Positions 14,493-23,981 of a stretch of DNA of 31,418 nucleotides are shown here, one piece after another. Source of the stretch: an uncultured Bacilli bacterium (GTDB taxonomy: Bacteria > Bacillota_I > Bacilli_A > RF39 > UBA660). The DNA lies in assembly GCA_934102255.1 (NCBI GenBank), contig CAKOSN010000021.1, positions 1 to 31,418 of the forward strand, in the 5' to 3' direction. Below the pieces are notes generated by a model. That model was given only the letters and a program-made list of their open reading frames with translations. It was not told where the DNA came from and ran no database searches. How positions within the stretch are numbered: position 1 is the stretch's first letter; each line of letters begins with the position of its first letter. The position numbers and the translations under genes are program-made.

Positions 14493-15488
14493 CTATTTTT
14501 CTTTTTTTCTTAAACCTAGTAAGATAGCTGAGGCTTCATCATAATTTTTAATCTCATGATTATTAGTTTTTTCTTCAATAGCCTCTATTTCTTCTTCGCT
14601 TAGAGGTTCTTTTCCTAAAATGGAAGCAAAGGTAGGAATGTTTAGAAAATCATTTAATAAATTATATACTTGGTCTTTTAAATCAAACGACGAGGACATT
14701 TCAAATGAACAGATACCATTGTTACAGTGGCATAAAAGAAGTGGCAAAATAAACCATACACGATGCCCTATTAGTCCGTATGCCATTTGGGCTTGAATCA
14801 ATGAATCTTTATTTAATAAGGCACTATTTCTAACAGTTACAGTACCATTTTCTATTTTAGCCTGCATCTTACTAATGGCATTTTCATAGGCAAGTAAATG
14901 TTTTTCTGTTAAGACTATTGCTAAAGCTTTACCATAAGAATCAACATAATTAATTATAAGTTTTCTATTTACTATACGATTACTGAATAAGTAAAGATAA
15001 ATACTTATAGTCTCAGCATGATTAATCTCAATCTCACCTATAATATCTTTATTTATTTCATCTTCGATACTTTTTAGTAAATTTTCTAAAGGCGCTACGG
15101 TTATATCTTGTTTACTAAGCAATTCCTTCTTACCTAATAACTTTAAATAGCCAATATTTAAAGGATTTTTAAAGAACTCTATACATTCACTTGTAGGGTT
15201 AGCATTTAAAGTTTTAACAACTGTATCTTTTAAAATTTTACTTTCTAAGTTTTCAATATTAATATTGGTACGTTTAAGAGCAAGAAAAATTCGATTATTT
15301 AAAAATTCATTAAGTAAATCATTTAATTTCTTAATTTCTTTTATAGTAGCATCTATACTGTAGCTACCATTATTAGCTAAGTTAAGGGCTGAGGCCGCAA
15401 TGCAATCACAAATTTTTTCAAGTGCCTCTTCAATCTGGTTCTGTTCTTCTAAAGTTACTTTTTTTAAGTCTTTGATATTACTTTTCAT
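14493..15488 (-). CDS. Hypothetical helical protein, 331 aa
   Basis: I do not recognise the family. It is mostly helical, without signal peptide or clear membrane segment; a hydrophobic VWFILPLLLCHCNNGICSF stretch near residue 240 contains three closely spaced cysteines that could bind metal or a cofactor. The C-terminus is acidic, then basic. The open frame reaches 15545, but AAGAAGG 8 bases before the ATG at 15488 and the promoter at 15517-15545 fix the shorter start. The gene is alone, divergent from recU, and followed by about 170 bases before sufC. Confidence 0.6.
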   Translation of the reverse strand: MKSNIKDLKKVTLEEQNQIEEALEKICDCIAASALNLANNGSYSIDATIKEIKKLNDLLNEFLNNRIFLALKRTNINIENLESKILKDTVVKTLNANPTSECIEFFKNPLNIGYLKLLGKKELLSKQDITVAPLENLLKSIEDEINKDIIGEIEINHAETISIYLYLFSNRIVNRKLIINYVDSYGKALAIVLTEKHLLAYENAISKMQAKIENGTVTVRNSALLNKDSLIQAQMAYGLIGHRVWFILPLLLCHCNNGICSFEMSSSFDLKDQVYNLLNDFLNIPTFASILGKEPLSEEEIEAIEEKTNNHEIKNYDEASAILLGLRKKEK

Positions 15489-15516
15489 AGTTATTTCCTT
15501 CTTTAACATACTTTGT

Positions 15517-15545
15517 ATGGTAACATAAGTTTTAATCTTAGGCAA
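15517..15545 (-). promoter_or_regulatory. Promoter of the 331-aa gene
   Basis: On the reverse strand, TTGCCT (15540-15545) and TACCAT (15517-15522) with a TGT extension are 17 bases apart. The distance to the ATG at 15488 is suitable. Confidence 0.45.
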
Positions 15546-15789
15546 TAAGAGGTATTATCTTTTTAATAATAATGTTACTCTGGTTATAAAAATATTACAC
15601 ATATATAATAATGAAAATTTATATAATAAGTTATACTATATTATATAGATAAGTTAAATTGATAAACTTGATGAAATAATTAAATAAGAAATTGCATAGA
15701 TAAAAGTTATAAGCTATCATAAGCTGATATTTAAATTAAATTCGAACTAAAAATTGTTACTAAAAAGCTACAAGGGTAAGTTTTGAAAC
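15546..15789. other. AT-rich intergenic region between divergent genes
   Basis: The full gene-free gap runs to 15863 (about 320 bases). It is very AT-rich with scattered short repeats of TTATA and AAGCT type. I see no open frame, stable hairpin or RNA gene in this part; promoters lie at both ends. Confidence 0.5.
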
Positions 15790-15818
15790 TTGACAATTAA
15801 ATTATGAAATATCATAAA
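15790..15818 (+). promoter_or_regulatory. Possible promoter of recU-ponA
   Basis: A perfect TTGACA (15790-15795) is followed after 17 bases by CATAAA (4 of 6). A perfect TATAAT also occurs at 15848-15853, but with a poor -35 and almost no leader. Either could be used. Confidence 0.4.
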
Positions 15819-15863
15819 AATAACTACAAAACAAAGTAAAACTATAGTATAATTATTTTGGTG

Positions 15864-16445
15864 ATGCGAGTGAATTACCCAGGATTAAAAAAAGAATATA
15901 CAAAAATAAAACAAAGTTATGCTAATCGTGGTATGGACTTAGAAAATCTTTTAAATGAGACTAACCAATATTATCTAGAAAAAGATATAGCGGTTATTTA
16001 TAAAAAACCTACTCCTATTGGTATTAACAAAGTACGTTATGAAAATAACAAACAAGTAATTAAAGAAGCCTACTTTAAAACACAATCAACTCTTGATTAT
16101 AACGGTATTTATAAAGGTTATTATGTTGATTTTGATGCAAAAGAAACAACGAGTAAAACAGCTTTCCCTCTTTCCAATATTCATGAGCATCAGTTAGAAC
16201 ACATTAAAAGAGTTGATAGACACGGAGGACTTTCTTTTTTAATTATTAAAATGAATAATGCTTACTATACTTTAGGAGCTAAGAAAATACTTTACTTTTT
16301 AGAAAACAATGATAGAAAATCAATACCTTTTTCCTATATTGAAAAGTATGGTATTAAAATAAAAGAAGGTTTTATTCCTCCACTTGATTATATTAAAAGT
16401 GTGGATATATTAATAAAGGAGATGGATTATGAAAAAAATAAATAA
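15864..16445 (+). CDS. recU: RecU, Holliday junction resolvase
   Basis: Bacillota-type resolvase that cuts four-way DNA junctions in recombination and chromosome segregation. Conserved blocks are complete: SYANRGMDLENLLNETNQYY, DIAVIYKKPTPI, IKEAYFKTQSTLDYNGIYKG, then YYVDFDAKETTSKTAFPLSN and IHEHQLEHI. The catalytic acidic residues lie in STLDYNG and DFDAKET, with the Lys of AKE. Length (about 193 aa) is normal. The frame is open from TTG at 15858. ATG at 15864 is given here, but GTG at 15870 (giving MNYPG, like family starts) has GGTGAT four bases upstream and may be the real start. It overlaps ponA by 17 bases, as in the conserved recU-ponA pair. Confidence 0.92.
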   Translation: MRVNYPGLKKEYTKIKQSYANRGMDLENLLNETNQYYLEKDIAVIYKKPTPIGINKVRYENNKQVIKEAYFKTQSTLDYNGIYKGYYVDFDAKETTSKTAFPLSNIHEHQLEHIKRVDRHGGLSFLIIKMNNAYYTLGAKKILYFLENNDRKSIPFSYIEKYGIKIKEGFIPPLDYIKSVDILIKEMDYEKNK

Positions 16446-19227
16446 TTCCAAGAAAAACTTACAAAGAAATATAAGTAATATAAAAGCAAAAATTGATACA
16501 AAGAAAAGTTATCAGAAAAAAAGAAAAAGGCAAAGTAGACATATCATTTTAAGTTTAGTTTTAATTGTTTTAATAATGATTATGATTTTAGGCTTATTTG
16601 GTATTATTTATATAATTACATCAGCCCCAGAATTTGATACTGATAGATTATATAATACAAGTTCTTCCATTCTTTATGATAAAAACGGTAATGAGATTGG
16701 ACGTTTAGGAGCAGAAAATAGACAACTTGTAACTTATGATGAATTACCACAAGTCTTAGTAGATGCAATTGTGGCAACAGAAGATTCTAGATACTTTCAA
16801 CATAATGGTTTTGACATAGCTCGTTTTGCTAAAGCTTCTCTAGGACAATTATCTGGTAACTCTAAAGCCGGTGGTGCCTCTACTATTACCATGCAGGTAG
16901 TTGGTATGGCTTATACCGACCGTACTGAGGCTTCAGGTCTTGCAGGTATTGTTCGTAAATTTACCGATATTTACATGGCTATATTTAAAATTGAGAAAAA
17001 ATATACCAAAGAAGAAATTTTAGAATTTTATGTTAATACCCCACATTTAGGTGCCAATAATACTTACGGTATCGAACAAGCTTCACAAAGATTTTTTGGT
17101 AAGAGTGTTCGTGATATTTCTCTACCGGAAGCTGCCATTTTAGCAGGAATATTTAATGCCCCATTCAAGTATAGTCCTTTTGCTAAGATTGATGATTGTA
17201 CATCTAGACGTGATACAGTTTTAAATTTAATGTATCGTCATGGTTATATTACCGAAGAACAATTAAATGATGCTAAGAATATTCCAGTTGAGTCATTAAT
17301 CAATTTAAATGTTAATGATGGGTTAAATAAATATCAATGGTTTATTGATACAGTTCAAGAAGATGTAAAAAATACTACTGGTAAAAATCCAGCACTTGTA
17401 CCAATGAAAATTTATACAACATTAGATCCTGCTATCCAAGATGAATTAAATACTGCTGGTAATACTAATACTTATAATAAATGGAAAAATGATGATGAAC
17501 AACTTGCTATGGTAGTAACTAGTGTCAGTGACGGTTCTATCGCTGGTATTTATGGTGGTCGTAACCAAAATGGTGTTCAAGAACTTAACCGTGCAACATC
17601 AGAATCATATCAGCCAGGTTCTTCTGCTAAGCCTATTTTAGATTATGGTCCTGCTATTGAATATAATAATGCTTCCCCAGGAACTTACGTTTTTGATGAA
17701 CCAATGTCTTATTCTAATGGACAATCTATTAAAAACTGGGATGGGTCATACAATGGACAAATTACAATGCGTTATGCCCTTGCTAAATCAAGAAATATCC
17801 CTGCTCTCCAAGCATTTCAATCAGTTGATAAAGATAAAATAGCTAATTTTGCACATAGTATGGGCATTAATTATGGAAAAGATTTATATGAATCTTACTC
17901 CATCGGTTCTTTTGATACAGTGTCAGCGGTTCAGCTATCAGCAGCTTATGCAACATTTGCTAGAGGCGGCTATTATATAGAACCTTATACATTTACAAAG
18001 ATTGAATTTACTGATACCGATGATGTTTATGAAAATAAACCTAAAAAAGAAAAAGTTATGAGTGATTCTACAGCTTATATGATTAATAGTATCTTAACAA
18101 CAGCTAAATCTTCATATAGTGTTGGTGGTTCATTTACAGTTAGTGGTACTGATATTGCTGCTAAGACTGGTACTTCAACTTATCCAAATAATGCGGTGGC
18201 AGCAGCTGGTATTAAAGCAACACCTTCTCGTGATAACTGGAGTTTAGTCTACTCGCCTGATTATTCAATTTCTTTGTGGTATGGTTATGATAAACTTAGT
18301 AAAACAACTTATACAACAATGAATAATGCGAACCGTGTTAAAAATAATATAATGAATAATATTGGTAAAAAAATATTTAAGAAAAATTCAAGATTTGAAA
18401 AACCAAGCAGTATCATCGAAGTCGAGGTTGAAAAAGAAACTGTACCATTACAACTTCCAAGTGCTTATACACCAAGTAGTATGCGTATGACAGAAATATT
18501 TAAAAAAGGTACTGAACCTACTGAAACTTCAATCAGATATCAACAATTAGAAAATCCTACTAATGGTAAAGCAACTACTAATGGTTCAACTATTTACTTA
18601 TCTTGGACTGGTATAAATACACCAGATGCTATTAATAGTGAATACTTGCAAAAATATTTCAATGATAATTATAAATATTCACCTTCTAAGTATTATCAAA
18701 ATCGTCTATCTTATAATAATCAATATATTGGTGAATTAAGATATTCTATTTACTTGCAAACTGGTGATAAGCTTCAATTTATCGCTGAAACAAAAGATAC
18801 TAACTATACGTACCAAGGCGACGGTGGTACAAATTATACATTTGTTGTTAAGGCAAACTATTCAATATTTAAAGATAATGCTTCTAGTGGACTTAAGATA
18901 ATTGCTGGTACAGGTGGTTCTTCAACTAGTGGTATTTCCTTAAAGATATCAAGTAAAGATGAATGTCGAAACAGAATAACAAATAATTCTTACTATAATG
19001 ATAATACAACTATTACAGCCACTGATATTAATGGTAATAATATTACTGATGATGTTAAGATTTTAGATAGTACAATTACTAATACTGAAACTGGTGAAAC
19101 AGTTAAACGTATTAATTTATCGTTAAATGGTAAATATAAAATAACTTATAATGTAAGTTATAATGGTAAAACTTATAGTACTTCTCGTACATTTACAATC
19201 GCTGATAGTTGTAGCGCTACTAATTAA
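16429..19227 (+). CDS. ponA: Class A penicillin-binding protein 1 (PBP1A/PonA type)
   Basis: Bifunctional peptidoglycan synthase at the membrane (932 aa). A basic cytosolic tail (1-38) precedes one TM segment (about 39-64). The GT51 domain has catalytic Glu118 in ATEDSRYFQH, GGASTITMQ (148-156) and RKFTDIYMAIFKIEKKYTKEE. The transpeptidase domain has SxxK at Ser398-Lys401, SRN at 454-456 and KTG at 579-581. After about residue 660 come Ser/Thr/Asn-rich beta domains (Ig or FN3-like) of unknown ligand. GGAGATGGATT precedes the ATG inside recU. The gene shows that the organism has a wall. All catalytic motifs are intact. Confidence 0.96.
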   Translation: MKKINNSKKNLQRNISNIKAKIDTKKSYQKKRKRQSRHIILSLVLIVLIMIMILGLFGIIYIITSAPEFDTDRLYNTSSSILYDKNGNEIGRLGAENRQLVTYDELPQVLVDAIVATEDSRYFQHNGFDIARFAKASLGQLSGNSKAGGASTITMQVVGMAYTDRTEASGLAGIVRKFTDIYMAIFKIEKKYTKEEILEFYVNTPHLGANNTYGIEQASQRFFGKSVRDISLPEAAILAGIFNAPFKYSPFAKIDDCTSRRDTVLNLMYRHGYITEEQLNDAKNIPVESLINLNVNDGLNKYQWFIDTVQEDVKNTTGKNPALVPMKIYTTLDPAIQDELNTAGNTNTYNKWKNDDEQLAMVVTSVSDGSIAGIYGGRNQNGVQELNRATSESYQPGSSAKPILDYGPAIEYNNASPGTYVFDEPMSYSNGQSIKNWDGSYNGQITMRYALAKSRNIPALQAFQSVDKDKIANFAHSMGINYGKDLYESYSIGSFDTVSAVQLSAAYATFARGGYYIEPYTFTKIEFTDTDDVYENKPKKEKVMSDSTAYMINSILTTAKSSYSVGGSFTVSGTDIAAKTGTSTYPNNAVAAAGIKATPSRDNWSLVYSPDYSISLWYGYDKLSKTTYTTMNNANRVKNNIMNNIGKKIFKKNSRFEKPSSIIEVEVEKETVPLQLPSAYTPSSMRMTEIFKKGTEPTETSIRYQQLENPTNGKATTNGSTIYLSWTGINTPDAINSEYLQKYFNDNYKYSPSKYYQNRLSYNNQYIGELRYSIYLQTGDKLQFIAETKDTNYTYQGDGGTNYTFVVKANYSIFKDNASSGLKIIAGTGGSSTSGISLKISSKDECRNRITNNSYYNDNTTITATDINGNNITDDVKILDSTITNTETGETVKRINLSLNGKYKITYNVSYNGKTYSTSRTFTIADSCSATN

Positions 19228-19259
19228 GAGTTCTAAATTTTGGAACTCTTTTTCTTTTT
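19226..19259 (+). terminator. Terminator of recU-ponA
   Basis: AAGAGTTC and GAACTCTT pair around a 9-base loop beginning at the stop codon and run into TTTTCTTTTT. Confidence 0.85.
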
Positions 19260-19272
19260 AACTAATAGAAAA

Positions 19273-19316
19273 AAATGCAATAATTAATTACGTTTTTATA
19301 ATTAATTATTGCATTT
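19273..19316 (-). terminator. 18-bp perfect hairpin, terminator of the 19371-20402 gene
   Basis: AAATGCAATAATTAATTA (19273-19290) pairs perfectly with 19299-19316 across an 8-base loop. On the reverse strand it is followed by TTTTTTCT, so it should end the convergent reverse transcript about 55 bases after that gene's stop. It also lies just behind the ponA terminator and may back it up. Confidence 0.7.
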
Positions 19317-19370
19317 CTATAGTATCATAGCTATTAAGTGTGAAAAATTTAAATCTTACTAAATATTTTT

Positions 19371-20402
19371 TTATTTTGCTTGCTTTTTAGTTTGTTTGAT
19401 TTTTTTCATTTTCTCATGCATTACTTTACAATTTTCAGGAGTATAACCAATAAGCATTTCTTCATTTTTATTACTAATAGTTGTAAATACTTCATCAAAA
19501 ATTTCCATATATTTTTTAGTTAAAGCTGGAACAACAGCAATATTATAAGTTTTAGCCTCATCAGTAACGGCTACTATTGACTTAGTTGATTTTATACCCT
19601 TAACTCTTTGTTCAATAGTATATAGCCATAAAATGCTCTTATATGGGATGGTTTTAAAAGTTCCATTCATTAAAATAATATAGTGCGGTGTTAAGTATAA
19701 ATGAATATTAGCATAATAGAATGACTCTTTATCTAATGTTTCTGAATCTATTTTTTCTTTTTCAGAACTAGATAATTTTTTGATATTCTTTTTAAAGCGA
19801 TTATAACTAATTAAACCTATTACGACAAAAGTAATGCCAATCATCCCAAAGATAAAGGCTAGAAAATTCTGCCAAAAGGCAACATCAACAGCATCAGCCG
19901 TCATATCTAAATAGACATTACCAAAATAGTACTCATAGTCAGCTAAGTTTATTTCTTCATCAGGCCATAACTCATTTACAGTTTCAATAGCTAATTTTTT
20001 TACTTCAGTAGGCACTAAAGTAGAAACACCAATTAACCTTTCAGTTTTACCATCAGTGTACAGATTTTCATCTTTAAGACGGTCATAATCATAATTACTC
20101 ATATAAGCAACATACATATAATTATTATCTCTAATTAAATAATAATCACCAGTATTATCATCATTAGTAGCAAATAGATAAGGAAATATATCAACATCAA
20201 CATAACTTAAAACATCTTCCTTATCATTTTGATTAACAATTACATCATGAAGACTTACCATATTTTTTTGAGCGTCCCTAATAACAAATGCTCTCCACAT
20301 AATGCAAACCAGACAAATACCTAGTAAAAATAAACCAATTAAAATATTTTTCTTATGTCCAATGGCCTCTTCTTTTATAACAGGATTACTAAATTCTTTC
20401 AT
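19371..20402 (-). CDS. Hypothetical two-TM membrane protein, about 343 aa
   Basis: The family is not recognised with confidence. Two hydrophobic segments (about 18-38 and 178-200) enclose an acidic extracytoplasmic part of about 140 residues rich in Asp and Tyr. The cytosolic C-terminal part (about 235-310) has a PH-like beta pattern (IHLYLTPHYIILMNGTFKTI, then PYKSILWLYTIEQ) and ends in a Lys-rich tail. The open frame starts at a GTG at 20423; AAGGAG lies 12 bases before the ATG at 20402 and 6 before a TTG at 20408, so the start is uncertain by two codons. Monocistronic, with its own promoter and terminator. Confidence 0.65.
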   Translation of the reverse strand: MKEFSNPVIKEEAIGHKKNILIGLFLLGICLVCIMWRAFVIRDAQKNMVSLHDVIVNQNDKEDVLSYVDVDIFPYLFATNDDNTGDYYLIRDNNYMYVAYMSNYDYDRLKDENLYTDGKTERLIGVSTLVPTEVKKLAIETVNELWPDEEINLADYEYYFGNVYLDMTADAVDVAFWQNFLAFIFGMIGITFVVIGLISYNRFKKNIKKLSSSEKEKIDSETLDKESFYYANIHLYLTPHYIILMNGTFKTIPYKSILWLYTIEQRVKGIKSTKSIVAVTDEAKTYNIAVVPALTKKYMEIFDEVFTTISNKNEEMLIGYTPENCKVMHEKMKKIKQTKKQAK

Positions 20403-20431
20403 AAACAAACAACTCTCCTTCACTTAAGCTT

Positions 20432-20460
20432 ATTCTAACAAAAATAAAATTAATAAGCAA
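20432..20460 (-). promoter_or_regulatory. Promoter of the two-TM protein gene
   Basis: On the reverse strand, TTGCTT (20455-20460) and TAGAAT (20432-20437) with a TGT extension are 17 bases apart, about 30 bases before the start. The -35 wording equals that of the serS promoter. Confidence 0.55.
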
Positions 20461-20540
20461 CAAATATAATTAAGTGAAAAAGTAGCACTAAGTCAAATGC
20501 AAATCTTAGTAAGCTAAGATTATTTGTTTTAAGCAAAGTA

Positions 20541-20574
20541 AAAATGATATCAGAAATTAACCAATATCATTTTT
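20541..20574 (-). terminator. Terminator of the mgtA-DUF4186 unit
   Basis: AAAATGATAT and ATATCATTTT form a perfect 10-bp stem about 25 bases past the DUF4186 stop. Both sides carry A/T tracts. A second small hairpin (AATCTTAG-TAAG-CTAAGATT) lies near 20503-20522 without a T-run. Confidence 0.65.
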
Positions 20575-20599
20575 TTAAACTTTATTTATATAGAACTTT

Positions 20600-20953
20600 C
20601 TATTTTGAAATTTCTCTTTTAATCCAAGTCATTAGAACTTCAACAATATAATCGATTTCAGATTTTGATAGTTCTCTATTTTTAGGAATATGATGGATAC
20701 GTTCTAAACAGCCGCGACAACAACAACCACAAGCGTGCTGGGCAATAAATACAGGGTGAACTTGGCGCATCGGCGTTTGCTTACCGTCATTTATCGGGTT
20801 AGCAGGCGCTAATCTTTTGGTAATTAAATCATAAGCATCACTTTCAATCTTAGCTATCCACTTCTCTTTAACATATTCCTTCATTTTGTTATTTAAGTGA
20901 AACGAACCTCTAAATTTGGATTTAGCTAAACTATCAAGTAACTTAGTTATCAT
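20600..20953 (-). CDS. DUF4186 family protein, 117 aa
   Basis: The sequence matches the DUF4186 pattern: KFRGSFHLNNKMKEYVKEKW, RLAPANPINDGKQTPMR, HPVFIAQHACGCCCRGCLER, HHIPKNREL and a final VEVLMTWIKREI. The function of the family is unknown; the conserved His and Cys cluster suggests metal binding. Translation starts at the ATG at 20953, which overlaps the mgtA stop as TAATG; GGAG lies 10 bases upstream. This coupling links it to the Mg2+ ATPase, possibly only through shared transcription. Confidence 0.85.
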   Translation of the reverse strand: MITKLLDSLAKSKFRGSFHLNNKMKEYVKEKWIAKIESDAYDLITKRLAPANPINDGKQTPMRQVHPVFIAQHACGCCCRGCLERIHHIPKNRELSKSEIDYIVEVLMTWIKREISK

Positions 20954-23556
20954 TATAACCACTCTCCATACTTTTTAATATAAAGCTTTTTTACTAGTAA
21001 GACAAGTAAGAAGTATAAAAGAACAAGCGCTACTAAGCAAATATAAAAACTTAACGGTAATATAACGAAGTTAAATGATTTTATTCTACTTAAAATAAGC
21101 GGAGTAATAATAGTTAAAAGCATAGAAAATATAGTTAAAATGTATAATTTAGGAGAGGCATTAGATTCTGTAAATGGTATTTTAGAAGTCCTAATATTAA
21201 AAATAATGGATAGTTCTGTTATTAAGCAAGTTACAAACCAGGCAGTTTGGAAATATGGAGCCATTTGAACGTTATTATATTTAAAGACAAATAAGAATAA
21301 AAGGAAGGCTAAAGCATCTATTACACTACTTGTTAAACCCATAATTACCATAAATCTTGAAATACTTTTTACGTTCCATTTTTTAGGCGCCACCAAAAAT
21401 TCGGCATCAACATTATCATCAGGAATACCTAATTGAGAAAAATCATAAATAAAATCTTGGAGTAGCATTTGAATAGGTATTAGTGGTAAGAAAGGCAAGA
21501 AAATGCTAGCTAACATGATACTAAAGACATCGCCTAAGTCGCCACTTAAAGCCATTTTCATATATTTAATAATGTTGCCATAAACTTTACGGCCTTCAAT
21601 AATACCGTCATAAATAACTTTTAGACTTTGTTGAAGAAGAATAATATCACTTGATTCTTTAGCAATACTAGAAGCTGTATTGACAGAAATTCCTACATCA
21701 GCGCTAGACAAAGAAGGAGCATCATTTACGCCGTCGCCCATATAGCCAACAACATGTCCACATTTTTTATATAGACTTACTACCCTTTCTTTTTGAATAG
21801 GATTCATTCTAGCAAAGACATCAGTCGTATCTAACTTAGTGATTAATTCTTCATCAGTCATTTTATCAATATCACTACCAGTTAATATGTCATTAGCGTT
21901 TAAGCCAACCATATTACAAATGTTTTTAGTAGCATAAGGATTATCTCCAGTTAAAATTTTTGTTTTAACATTTATTTTATTTAGATTAATTAAAGTTTCT
22001 TTAACGCCCTTCTTAGCAGGGTCTAGGAAAGCAACAAAACCAATAAATGTCATATCATTTTCACAAGTAGTATTAAATTTATCACTACCAGGATAAGTGT
22101 CTTTTATGGCAAGAGCAATTACTTGCATACCATTACTAGATATTTCTACTGCTTTATCTTTAATACTTTCAATTTTTTCTTTATTAAGCTTAATCTTTGT
22201 ATTTTTATCCATTACCCATTGGCACTTACTAATTATTTCTTCTAAAGCACCTTTAGTAATCATTAAATAACTGCTTTTATTTTTAACAACAACACTTTGT
22301 CTTTTTCTTGTATAGTCAAAAGGAATTTCATCAATCTTTTCGTATTTTTCAATTTTTTTATCAATACTATGCATCTTTCCATAATTAAGAATAGCTTTAT
22401 CAACTAAGTTTTTAATGCCAGTACTATAAAAACTATTAAGATAGGCATATTTTAAAACATTCATATTAGACTTACCAGAAGCATCAATATATTCTTGTAA
22501 GACTATTCTATTTTCAGTTAAAGTTCCAGTTTTATCGGTACATAAAATGTCGATAGACCCAAGATTTTGAATTGAAGAGATATTTTTTACTAAAGTTTTC
22601 TTTTTAGCTAGTCTTTTACTACCTTTAGCTAAATTAACATTTACAATCATAGGTAACATACTAGGAGTTATGCCAACGGCTACGGATAAAGCAAAAAGTA
22701 AGGCTTCATTAAAGTTATGCTTTATTATTCCATCAACAATTACAACAAATAGACAAACAATAATCATGTATTTTATAAGTAATTTAGAAATACTTTTAAT
22801 GCCTTTATCAAAGTTAGTATCGTTTTTATTAAATTTTATTTTACTTCCTACTTTACCTAAATAACTATCTAAACCGGTCTTTATTACCAGACCAGTACCA
22901 AGGCCACTAACGACACTAGAAGACATTAAAGCGATGTTAGAAATATTAAATAAATCAACATCAGCATTGTCAGGACATTTATTTGTTTTTTCTACCAGAA
23001 TACTTTCGCCAGTATAGGCTGACTGATTAATAAATAAGTCTTTAGCTTCTATTAATTTAATATCAGCGGGTATTATGGAACCAGCATTAAGTTTTACAAT
23101 ATCGCCAACAACAACATCTGTAATGTTGATTTCTATTTCTTTATTATTACGAACAACTAAACATTTAGAAACTACACTTTGTTTTAGCTTTTGATTAAAT
23201 TTATAAATCGAATAATCTTGAAAAAATCTTACACCAGTACTGATAAGCGCTATAGCAAAAATGATTATAGAACCTATGGTATCTCCTAAAAGAAAATTAA
23301 TAATGCTTAAGAAAATTAGAATTAAAACAAATTCATCTTTTAAGGAAGTTAAAAAGAAATATATTGGTCCTTTCTTTTCTTCTTTAATAGTTACATTTTT
23401 ACCATTTTCTTCTAATCTTTTTTTAGCTTCTTTAGTTGTAATGCCTTCTATTTTAGTGTTAAAGACTAGATAATCTTCATTAATATCTGATTTAGATATT
23501 TTTAGATATTCTTTAGCTATTTCTTCTGTGTTAATTTGTTTATTTACTTTTTTCAT
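20953..23556 (-). CDS. mgtA: Mg2+-importing P-type ATPase (P3B, MgtA type)
   Basis: An 867-aa membrane ATPase that brings Mg2+ into the cell. Order: cation ATPase N-terminal domain (about 25-75), two TM helices (about 77-112), actuator domain with SAYTGES (179-185), TM pair with the P3B mark SVAVGITPSMLPMI (291-304), phosphorylation site CTDKTGT with Asp341, nucleotide domain (YTRKRQSVVV, KGALEEI), hinge TGDN and MGDGVNDAPSL, then six C-terminal helices. The usual Glu of TPEMLPMI is Ser here. TGAGGT precedes the ATG. The 165-base upstream gap shows no Mg2+ riboswitch that I can recognise. DUF4186 follows in the same unit. Confidence 0.93.
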   Translation of the reverse strand: MKKVNKQINTEEIAKEYLKISKSDINEDYLVFNTKIEGITTKEAKKRLEENGKNVTIKEEKKGPIYFFLTSLKDEFVLILIFLSIINFLLGDTIGSIIIFAIALISTGVRFFQDYSIYKFNQKLKQSVVSKCLVVRNNKEIEINITDVVVGDIVKLNAGSIIPADIKLIEAKDLFINQSAYTGESILVEKTNKCPDNADVDLFNISNIALMSSSVVSGLGTGLVIKTGLDSYLGKVGSKIKFNKNDTNFDKGIKSISKLLIKYMIIVCLFVVIVDGIIKHNFNEALLFALSVAVGITPSMLPMIVNVNLAKGSKRLAKKKTLVKNISSIQNLGSIDILCTDKTGTLTENRIVLQEYIDASGKSNMNVLKYAYLNSFYSTGIKNLVDKAILNYGKMHSIDKKIEKYEKIDEIPFDYTRKRQSVVVKNKSSYLMITKGALEEIISKCQWVMDKNTKIKLNKEKIESIKDKAVEISSNGMQVIALAIKDTYPGSDKFNTTCENDMTFIGFVAFLDPAKKGVKETLINLNKINVKTKILTGDNPYATKNICNMVGLNANDILTGSDIDKMTDEELITKLDTTDVFARMNPIQKERVVSLYKKCGHVVGYMGDGVNDAPSLSSADVGISVNTASSIAKESSDIILLQQSLKVIYDGIIEGRKVYGNIIKYMKMALSGDLGDVFSIMLASIFLPFLPLIPIQMLLQDFIYDFSQLGIPDDNVDAEFLVAPKKWNVKSISRFMVIMGLTSSVIDALAFLLFLFVFKYNNVQMAPYFQTAWFVTCLITELSIIFNIRTSKIPFTESNASPKLYILTIFSMLLTIITPLILSRIKSFNFVILPLSFYICLVALVLLYFLLVLLVKKLYIKKYGEWL

Positions 23557-23671
23557 ACTAAATACCTCAAACTAAGATAACCAAAAAGTCTTCATTCTAC
23601 TTTTTAATTATTTACTATATAAGTATAGCACGAATGAATTTTATATTTTAATTTTTTTTTAAATTTCGATT

Positions 23672-23712
23672 AAAAAAACAAGTAAAAGTCTTAAGATAAA
23701 GATTTTACTTGT
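23672..23712 (-). terminator. Terminator of the 27281-23722 operon
   Basis: ACAAGTAAAA and TTTTACTTGT pair over 10 bp, just past the stop of the 82-aa gene, and on the reverse strand run into seven Ts. Confidence 0.8.
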
Positions 23713-23721
23713 AATTATTAT

Positions 23722-23970
23722 TTAATTTTCTTTGCGTAGTTTAGTTAGCAAGGCTGCTACGATATCGCTAGCTATATTATCATCAATAGATTTAGTTTTA
23801 ATTTCGTTATTTTCAGTATATATTTCTAAAACTCGCATGTTACTAGTATCGATAGTATCATTTTTTAAGTCACATTTAAGTCCTAAAATATAGTTTTTAT
23901 CTTGATAAGTTTCTCTTTCTAGTACATAAAACATAGTACCATCTTCAAGTTCAATTATTCTATTTTTCAT
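23722..23970 (-). CDS. DUF1292-like small protein, 82 aa
   Basis: The order of strands (IIELEDGTMFYVLERETYQD, then KNYILGLKCD, MRVLEIYTEN, and a C-terminal helix ASDIVAALLTKL) resembles the small beta DUF1292 family, whose role is unknown. The assignment is by pattern, not by a firm motif. AGGAAGGAAT precedes the ATG. It lies 11 bases after the 1012-aa gene and is the last gene before a strong terminator. A protein of the same layout (27024-27281) opens the operon, so the large protein is bracketed by two related small ones. Confidence 0.6.
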   Translation of the reverse strand: MKNRIIELEDGTMFYVLERETYQDKNYILGLKCDLKNDTIDTSNMRVLEIYTENNEIKTKSIDDNIASDIVAALLTKLRKEN

Positions 23971-23981
23971 ATTATTCCTTC

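Noticed and set aside
23557..23671. Mg2+ riboswitch (M-box or ykoK type) before mgtA
   Set aside because: The gap is short, very AT-rich, and shows no paired helices beyond the terminator of another operon.
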